A stretch of 64,000 nucleotides of DNA, from the NCBI GenBank assembly GCA_039621445.1, contig CP154954.1, positions 66,471,754 through 66,535,753 of the forward strand, in the 5' to 3' direction. Source of the DNA: Euglena gracilis (taxonomy: Eukaryota; Euglenida; Euglenophyceae; Euglenales). Within the stretch, counting starts at the first letter, position 1. Each line of letters opens with the position of its first letter. The position numbers and the translations under genes are program-made. This document shows positions 56,725 to 64,000 of this stretch, piece by piece. The notes beneath the pieces were generated by a model. The model was not told where the DNA came from, searched no databases, and worked only from the letters and a program-made list of their open reading frames with translations.

Positions 56725-57185
56725 CCCCCCGGGTAATTGACGCCCCCAGGCAATTGACGCCCCCGGGCAATTGACGCCCCCGGGCAATTGTCACCCCTGG
56801 CTGTGCCGGCCAATTTGTCACCCCGGGAAATTGTCACCTCTTTCTATGCTGCCCAATTTGTCACCCCCCATTTGCAGTATTGCACTGTGAACTTTCTTTT
56901 CGCCGACATGACTCGATTGATCTTCTATTTCGCTACAAAGTGCTGAGAACTTTCGCATACCAAACGCTCTGCACAATATCACGACCATAGCTGCATTTTT
57001 GCTGCGTTCACCTGTGTTTCAGGTGTTGGTCATGTGGTTTAAATGTGGCTTACATGGGTGGGCAATTGATGCCCCCGGGCAATTGACGCCCCCGGGCAAT
57101 TGTCACCCCCCTTTGTGCTGGCCAAATTGTCACCCCGGGAAATTGTCACCCCCCTCCGTGCTGCCCAATTTGTCGCGCGACAATT
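56725..57185. repeat. CCCGGGCAATTGACGCC repeats
   Basis: CCCGGGCAATTGACGCC and CCCCGGGAAATTGTCACC words recur at 56730-56870 and 57060-57185, each ending with a GCCCAATTTGTC block. Separated by about 200 bp of unlike sequence. No ORF of note. Confidence 0.8.
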
Positions 57186-60100
57186 GCCCAGGTGGTGCGG
57201 GTACCGTGTTCTCCCCCGCCAAGGTTGCTGTGTTGACGTGACGTGTGTTGGGTGCGGAATCTTTCCCCCCACTTCCTCCTCCTGCCTGACCACCAACCAT
57301 GTGCTGATCACACCGTTGCTGAGCACCAGGTTCTTCACAATTTGTTTGCTTGACACCGAGTTTGTTACATTTTGTTGTGATGCAGGACCACACTGCCATA
57401 CCATTAAGGTGTGTCCGACCCCTTCACAGGGGGGAGGGGGGCGTGACCAGTTTTTTTCAGAGTCACCGGCCGATATTTGCCTTCGGACACCCCCTCCCCC
57501 GGGGTGAGGTCGCCCAGAAATGACCCCAGTGTGCCGAAGGCACCGAAATTTTGTTTTGCAGATTGAGCCAAAATCCATGGATTTTTGGCCCAAGTGGCCA
57601 GAGAGACCGACCCCCCCCCCCTCCGGGGGACACTGACTGGTTTAAAAAAAAAAGCTGACTGATTTGTTTGAAAATGTATTCTGTGCAAAGAAAGGGACAC
57701 TGGACAAAAAGACATGATTTGACTTACTGACCGACTGACTGGATGCATGGTTCCTTGAACGCACAAAACCCAGTCTGAGAAAGGGGTTGAACAGAGGCAT
57801 TTTCAGATTACAAAAAAGCCTAAATCTTCGTCAACAAGAGTTGAGTGGTTGGGGTGTGATTTTGTTCGCCAGAGTTGTAAACCCTGTGTTCGACAAAACA
57901 GTTTCCACACATGTTTGTCAAGCTTTCGCGCCGTTATTACATTGCTCTGAAGGATGGATAGAAGTTTGGAACAACACATAAAGTTCCCACGGGGAGAATG
58001 TCATGGTCCACACCCTATTTATGTATCTATTTCTGCAAGGTGAAAGATCCACGGTCAAGATTCTCTGTCGATTTTTCGGTGGATTCTGTGTTGGAAAGGT
58101 CAATTAATCAAAAATCAGATCCTTGGGGACTTATGAGATGACAAAACTATGCAAAATTTCATTCTATGCCAAAACATTGTTTGAATCGCCGAAGGAAAAT
58201 TTTCCAGCGGTTATCAGACCTGAAAGATGATTATTGTTTTTGGGCCAAGTCGACAAAAAATACAAAAATAGGGTCCCCTTGCCACAAAAAAAAACCCGGT
58301 AAACATCAACTGATACCAATTTAACACATTTTAACAAACTTTAGTGTTTTGGAGAAGCTGAAATGGCGGTTTTTTTTCGACCTTGGGTGGGTCAACAAAA
58401 AAAAACCTGGGGTAAGGCCAAAAATAAGTCCTTACCCCAAAAACAAGACCCCCTGGAGATTTGACAACAATTAATGCTTTCCCATGTGTCAAAGACTTTA
58501 CATTCCCAAATCACATAAAGAAATATCTGCGGGAATATCTTGCTTTTCGGCAAAGAAAATTGGAAAGTGATGCTTCAAACCGAACGGGAAAATGTACACA
58601 ATCTCCTAACAATAGAAAAGGTCCCTCAAAATAAGACCCAGGTGGGAGGGGAGGAGGCAGGCGGAGAAATTGAGCAGTTCTGGGGAACGTCTGGGATGCC
58701 ATGGGTGTTTTGTATTTTTGTGCCTGAAAGTGGATGTTTTGGTATTCTTCTGTGGTTCGCTCCGTCGGGGGGGCTGAAATTTCGGCGTCTAATTTAATTA
58801 ATTAATTCTAATCAATTTGGTGGGGGTTAATGAATGTAACCACAAAAGTAACGATGTTGGAAAAACATTTATGATTGTCTTCAGGCTGGTTCCTGCCCGC
58901 TATTCAGACTGGGTGCTAACATACCAGTTCCTCAAGGCTGGTGATAGATCTCTAAACTCCCCATCAAAATAAGACATAGGTCTTATTTTGGAGTGGATGG
59001 GTAAGTTGTCACCAGTGCCTGGCTGCTGGCATGAAAGTTGTACGACAGTTGTATGACAGTGTACTATTATGCCATGCATGACCTTTGAACCGTTGGCCGT
59101 TGAACAGAGATGAATCCCCTGGCCATTTGCTTGTGCAATGTTCCCCCAAGAGAGCACCTTTTTGGAGGGTTCTTCTGATCCAGTTGTTGTTTGATCCCCA
59201 AGTCAGCTATCTTGGTACAGGGTGGGGGGATGGGTGGCAAGGAGACAGTTCTCCGTGATTGAAAGTCAGGAGTTAAGGAGTTGGTGGCTGTGTTTCATTT
59301 TGTTTTTTCCCCCAATGTGTGCATTGTGTCTCCCCAATGGAACCAATGAAATATTGCCAGTGTGCTGAGCAACGGTATGATGCTGATAACAGCCCAGCTG
59401 GGAAACCGCCAGCTTTGTGTGCATCTGGCATGCAGCCAGATTGATTCTGTCCATTGTCGAAGCAACTTGAAAACTTTGAAGCAAAGGCACACCACAGAAC
59501 ACACAGGGGAGGTGGGGTCGATACTCCATTTCTTTGTTTCATTTTGTCTGTTTATGTGCTGGTGTTTTCCCTCCGACATTATATATTTTTTATTTCCCCT
59601 GATGACCTTTCGTTTTCACATGTGGCCCACCAAGCAGGGGATTTCTTGAGCCGAGGGGATTCTACCCCCGCCGGGGAGTTCAGCAAGCCAGCACCTTTTT
59701 TCAAACCAGCAACTCCCAACCGAGCTGCTACCCCCCCCCAACTTTATCCGCTAAAGTGAAGTTAGAGCCAACTTTGCCCAGCTGAGCTGAGCTGAAATGG
59801 TGAAAATTTTCGACAAATGGATAATGGTTTTTCTTGAGGGTTCTTTGTGATTTTGCCTTAAAATTTCAGGCGAGAAATCCCAACTCAGCTGGATTTGGGT
59901 TTTTGCCAGGTGTCGGTCTCCGGCTGAGTCCAGCTGACAAGCAGGGCTAGGCGAGGAGTTGGCTCAAACCGCGCATGCCGATCGATCGGGCGTTCCAAGG
60001 TCGTGAAATGAGGTCGCCATCACTTCTCCTCAACTCCGCAGCGTTTTGGAGATATTTTGAATTTTTTCAATTTTTTGACCCCAGCCCGGCCGCCCTTGAA

Positions 60101-60499
60101 CCCCCGCAGGGGTCCCCGAATACCCAAAACTGACCCAAAATCGCACAACCATGCCCCGGGAACCCCCAAAAACAGTCAAGCCCCCTCCCCTAAACCTCAT
60201 GATTGACCCCCTGGTTTGGGTCCCAACTCCTCGTCTAGCCCGAGATACGGCCAATTTACGGTTTTGGGCCCCGAACAGGCCAGAAACGGCCAAAACTGGC
60301 AAAACTGGCCCAAAACCCCAAAACGGGCGTATCTCGGGCTAGGCGAGGAGTTGGCCCAAACGCATCCTCTGAAATGGGAAAATGCACCTTTTCAGTTTAT
60401 TAGTTTTTGGCTTTGATACCCCCCACTTTTAAAGCACATCCCAACCATCAAGAGAGAATTGCACGGGGAGAGGAGAAGATGGGATGCCCCGGTCCAGGG

Positions 60500-60590
60500 C
60501 TGGATAGAGGTAGAGGTAGAGGTCGAAAGCCTCTACCTCTATGTCATGGACCTCTATCTCTACCTCTACCTCTATCTCACCTCTGGGGGT
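60500..60590. repeat. AGGTAG hairpin
   Basis: (AGAGGT)n at 60508-60528 is followed by its inverse CCTCTACCTCTA and a longer TACCTCTACCTCTATC run, so the block can fold on itself. Confidence 0.75.
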
Positions 60591-61170
60591 TGTGCGGGTC
60601 ACGGGGGGGGGGTCACGGGGGGGTCACGGGGGGGGGGCACGGGGGAAGTAACGTGACCCCCCCCTATATGGCACCCCCCGGGAGCGTTTTGACCCCCCAC
60701 GACTCTTGGTTACCATCCCCTCCCCATTATGTACCTCCCCCCGGGAGGCCGAAATTGGGGGGGAGGTACATAATGGGGGGGGGAGGTACACAATGGGGGG
60801 GGGGGTACCCAGGTCCCATTCCCAGACCCGACCGAACAGCCCAAAAGGGGTCATTTTTGGCAACTTTTTGGATGTTTGCAATCAATGGTGAATTTTCAGC
60901 ACATTTGCCAAATATCACTTTTTGAAAACGTCCCAAAAACGTCGATTTTTGAGCATTTTTTTGGGAAACTCTTTAGAAAAAGTGTTATGACAGTGAGCTA
61001 CCATCCCCCCCCATTATGTACCTCCCCCCCCAGGGGGTACATAATGGGGGGGTACATAATGGGGGGGGGATGGTACTCAATTCACCCCACATTTCCATGG
61101 GTCCATGGGTAACCCCCCCCCCTAATTGTCGCCCCCCAAGGGGGGGGCGACTATTAGGAGGGGGGGGGTC
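60590..61170. repeat. GGTCACGGGG and GTACATAATGGGG inverted-repeat elements
   Basis: Three kinds occur: GGTCACGGGGG runs (60597-60650), TACCATCCCC-CATTATGTACC with its inverse GGTACATAATGGGG-GGATGGTA (60710-60810; 60999-61076), and GTAACCCCCC-TAATTGTCGCC with its inverse (61112-61172). Each is a C/G-run hairpin with distinct ends. Similar GGTCACGG runs recur at 61818-61872 and 63940-64000. Confidence 0.7.
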
Positions 61171-62129
61171 ACGTTATGGGGAGGTCATCGGGAGGCAGCA
61201 TCCATGATGTTGCATCCCATCATGAGAAGGGCGGCACGCATCCTAAAATCGGTGGTTTTTGGGTCCAAAAAGTGGTCATCTTTGGCCATTTTTGGGCCAT
61301 TTTTGAACAAAAAAAACAGCTTTTTGGTTGGAAAGTGATAATTTTTGGGTGATTTTTATGTCCGAAATTGGTCATTTTTTTCATTTTTTGAAAGGGAATT
61401 TTGTCGGGATTTTCTTGACCGTCACATTTTTTGGGGGTTGCATTTTGGGCCATTTTTGGAAGGTGGTGAGGACAATTCTTTTATGTTCTTTGGGGTTTTT
61501 CTTCCACAAAAGTTTCATGTTTCCCCTCCCCCTTTTTTCCATGAAATTCTTTCCTACTTGCGCAATCTCCCCTTTTGCCAATGGGACATATTTTGGGTCA
61601 AATTCATACGCCAAAAAAGCGCCATTGTTTGGGTCGAAAAAAATTTCATCTCAAATCTTGGCATTTCTTTCCATTATTTGACCATGTGAAGACAAATTTT
61701 CGATGGTTTCAAACGCCACCTACATCAAAAAGCAAGCTAAAATGATGAAGAAAGGCAAAAAGAAAGGCTGAAGTGATGAAGGTGATGCATTGTCTGAAAA
61801 TTGAAGGCTCGATTCTCGGGTCACGGGGGGGAGGGTCACGGGGGGGGGGTCACGGGGAGGGTCACGGGGGTAGCACCCTCTCTATGTCACCCTGAAGTGG
61901 CCAAACCAAACCAAACCAAATCCAAGAAAAATCACTCAAATGGAGCAAAACTCTCATGTGAAAAGGCATCCCTACAGTCCAAAAATGATGTTTATGTGGC
62001 GTTTGAGGTCACTTGAGACGGGAAGTCTTGGAGGTCAGAAAATTTTTTTGATCATTTCAACCTGAAATCAAGGGCCGTCGTTGGGACTCCACCGCATGCG
62101 CTCCCCCCCCGCTGTGTGAAATCAAGGGG

Positions 62130-62210
62130 GGTTGCCCCCCGCGTCCCCGCCCCCCACGCGTCCCCCCCCCGCGTCCCCCCCCCCGCGTCCCCCCCGCGTC
62201 CCCACCAAGT
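62130..62210. repeat. GCGTCCCCCC repeat, copy 1
   Basis: About six CGCGTCCCCCCC words; a second block in the same orientation is at 63368-63422. Confidence 0.85.
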
Positions 62211-62329
62211 GGCTTGGTGTCCTTTTTTGAATAGGCTTTTCTGCAATGTCCCGGCATGCTTGCTGTGAAGAAGAGAGGAGAAAGAAAAAGAGCGTTGCAA
62301 AAACAAAAAACGCTACTTGTTCGCTCCCC

Positions 62330-62677
62330 GCCTAACCCCCACCTAACCCCAACCCCAACCCTAAATTTTTGTTCTTTAAAGAATAGGGTTCGGGTTAGGG
62401 TTCGGGTTAGGGTTAGGGTCAGGGTTGACGTTTTTTTTTCTTCAAAAAAAACAAAACACAAGTTTTTTTAAAAAAAAACAAAAACACCCAAAAAAAAACT
62501 TGCTTTTTTGAAAAAAAAAAAAAAAAAAAAAAAAACAAAACAAAAAACCAAGCAAAAAACAAAAAACAAAAAACAAACAAAAAAAAAAACAAAAAAATAA
62601 AAAAAACAAAAAAAAAAAAACCACAAAAACAAAAAAAAACACCCACACAACAACAAACAACAACAAACCCCCCACTC

Positions 62678-62714
<37 letters not shown>

Positions 62715-63165
62715 TACTCTCCCCCCCCCCCCCCCCCCCCCCCTTTAGGGTTAGGGTCAGGGTTGACGTTTTTTTTTCTTCAAAAAAAACAAAACACAAG
62801 TTTTTTTAAAAAAAAACAAAAACACCCAAAAAAAAACTTGCTTTTTTGAAAAAGCAAAAAAATTAACCTATCCTTGCGAAATGGCCATTTTTTTGAAAAA
62901 AGTGACGTTTTTTTGTCTTTCCTAACCCTTCATCCCAAAAAGGTGTGGTTGGCAAGGTGTCGCACATGTGAAAGCCAGTACCCTTTGTGGACTACGAACA
63001 TGCAGGGATAAAAAATGAACTTTTTTCTAAAAAAGCATTTCAAATTTTTTTTCACCGAACCGTTTTTTTAAAAAAACATGTTTTTTTTAGAAAAGAAACA
63101 TGTTTTTTGTTTCAAAAAAAACAAGCCTTCAACCTTAGTTAGGGTTAGGGTTGGGGTTAGGGTTC
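62330..63165. repeat. TTAGGG-like tracts and a 105-bp direct repeat
   Basis: Degenerate telomere-like words lie at 62330-62365 (CCTAACCCC), 62385-62425 (GGTTCGGGTTAGGG), 62743-62766 and 63136-63165. The block from TTAGGGTTAGGGTCAGGGTT through the A/T-homopolymer-rich stretch (62411-62515) is repeated at 62746-62850. Poly-C/poly-A lies between. Confidence 0.75.
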
Positions 63166-64000
63166 GACTCTGCCGTTTGGGGGTCGTGGTTTTGGGGGTA
63201 CAGCAAACAAGTACCCCAAAAAAAAAACTAGAAATAGAATGGGTGTGAAGGTGCGTTGGGCAGAACAAGGAGATGGCCATTTTGAAGAAAAAAAAAACAT
63301 TCTTTGTTGCTTTTATAAAAAAAACTTTTTTTAAAAAAAAACGCCAGCATGGTACACCCAGAATGGTGGTGCCCCCGCGTCCCCCCCCGCGTCCCCCCCC
63401 CCCGCGTCCCCCCCGCGTCCCCAAGACCTCCAAGAATTAAGAATCAAGCTCCCTAAAGGTGGTTCACTGTGTTTGAAATGCCCCAGGCAAGGTTGACGGC
63501 TTGTTTTTTTTTGAAACAAAAAAAACATGTTTTTTTAAAAAAAAGTTTTTTTATAAAAACAAAAAAAACGTCATGGAGGGTTTGGGGGAAAATTTTTTTG
63601 CAATGTTTTTTTTGGGGGGAAAAGTGCATTTTTTTATCTCTACAACATTCATTTTTTTGGGTTGAAAGCATGATTTTTCGCACCAGAAAACACAGATTTG
63701 GAAATACTTTCACACATTTGGAAAAAAAAAACTTCACAGGGGGTGTTCCCCCCATGACCCCCCTCCCCCAACCCGACCTAAGCCCGTTTCGGCCATTTTT
63801 CTGAAAAACTTGGCCGGTGATGCCTAATTTGACAAAATAATTTCCTAATTTTCGTTTGGGGGATTCCTATTTTGGAGCCTAAAAAGGATTTTTTCCCAAA
63901 AATTCGTTTTCGGTGATTTCTAATCTTTCTATCTAAAATGTGACCCCCCCCCTCGTGACCCCCCCCCCCCGCTGTGACCCCCCCCCCTCGTGACCTGAAC

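Larger units (their letters stand above)
52751..60350. repeat. ACTCCTCGTCTAGCCCGAGA hairpin modules (dispersed)
   Basis: ACTCCTCGTCTAGCCCGAGA occurs at 52751, 53160, 54786 and 60226; its near-inverse TCTCGGGCTAGGCGAGGAGT occurs about 100 bp downstream of the first, second and fourth. Each pair could fold as a long hairpin. The enclosed DNA is GGCC/CCGAA-rich. The short MIDPLVWVPTPRLAR ORF read through it recurs for that reason and is not a gene. Confidence 0.7.
55950..60400. other. Gene-poor region
   Basis: Apart from the repeats listed, a relative of the ~430-bp element lies at 57410-57760 (GACTGGTTTAAAA, GCTGACTGATTTG) and another at 59680-59950 (minus-strand GGTTTGAAAAAAGGTGCTGG). Minus-strand ORFs near 59266-59579 are varied but unsupported. 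No family exon found. Confidence 0.45.
61170..64000. other. Homopolymer-rich, gene-free right edge
   Basis: Long A, T, C and G runs, TTTTTTGAAAAAA words and the repeats listed. ORFs of Phe/Lys-rich composition are artefacts. The edge may be subtelomeric-like or simply repeat-dense DNA. Confidence 0.5.

Noticed and set aside
57567-57583. Partial similarity (TTGAGCCAAAAT) to the inverse of the dinoflagellate spliced leader
   Set aside because: Only about 12 bases match, there is no donor and no tandem array; likely chance.
52724-60342. Recurrent MIDPLVWVPTPRLAR short ORF
   Set aside because: It recurs because the DNA module repeats; the differences among copies do not follow codon positions and the frame soon closes.
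61328-61689. Overlapping Phe-rich ORFs of about 115 codons
   Set aside because: T-rich sequence; several frames are open at once and no motif is present.

Overview
This window looks like nuclear DNA of a microbial eukaryote, most likely an alga with an intron-rich, repeat-rich genome. There are no bacterial-style operons. Long ORFs are almost all low-complexity artefacts. The coding signal is a set of short (35-150 bp) GC-rich exons in very long introns, all on the minus strand. Many exon ends show GC in place of GT at the donor, paired with AG acceptors. Long (GT)n tracts, long G and C runs and TTAGGG-like tracts also occur. A dinoflagellate or a haptophyte would fit these traits, but the sequence alone does not decide, and no spliced-leader or rRNA marker was found.

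The core of the window is two paralogous, multi-exon copies of one gene in tandem, both on the minus strand. Copy A runs from about 17.8 kb down to the left edge, where its 3' end is cut off. Copy B runs from about 51.3 kb down to 26.4 kb. I identified exons by comparing the copies with each other: differences fall mostly at third codon positions, which fixes the reading frame. Joined, they describe a membrane-bound hybrid sensor histidine kinase: several hydrophobic exons, a coiled-coil linker (EKEAAALKEAAEQEAALKK), a histidine-kinase ATPase domain (N box LENALTNAHRHG, G1-like VTNRAHP, G2-like SEHLGMQHLTQAA, closing strand FEASLEVALP) and a receiver domain (IDDSPVARRLL, DYHLDYN, GTDLVRSLQDRGYTG, SANAS). 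No HExxP-type phospho-acceptor box was recognised.

The most striking result concerns the introns. One intron in copy B (38995-39135) is absent from copy A. It has perfect CAGGCTT/AAGCCTG terminal inverted repeats and a perfect 8-bp duplication of the host exon. A second intron in the receiver domain (26585-27107) has the same build, and free-standing elements with CAG...CTG ends and 8-bp flanking repeats occur at 40102-40522, 12254-12803 and 24443-25645. Older introns at matching sites in A and B still have complementary ends although their sequences differ, and several lack GT-AG borders. Together this suggests intron gain by a hAT-like, non-autonomous DNA transposon ('introner') and splicing that tolerates unconventional borders.

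Layout: 0-17.9 kb copy A; 17.9-26.4 kb intergenic or undetermined, with a duplicated exon-like segment and a 1.2-kb transposon; 26.4-51.3 kb copy B, including a 3-kb cluster of NRF-1-like GCGCA palindromes (42.2-45.2 kb) in a long intron; 51.3-64 kb essentially repeats: GGCCCGGCG arrays, duplicated 1-kb segments, tRNA-like hairpins, 145-bp tandem repeats, C/G-rich inverted repeats and telomere-like tracts. Exon borders are approximate throughout, because canonical splice sites are often missing.
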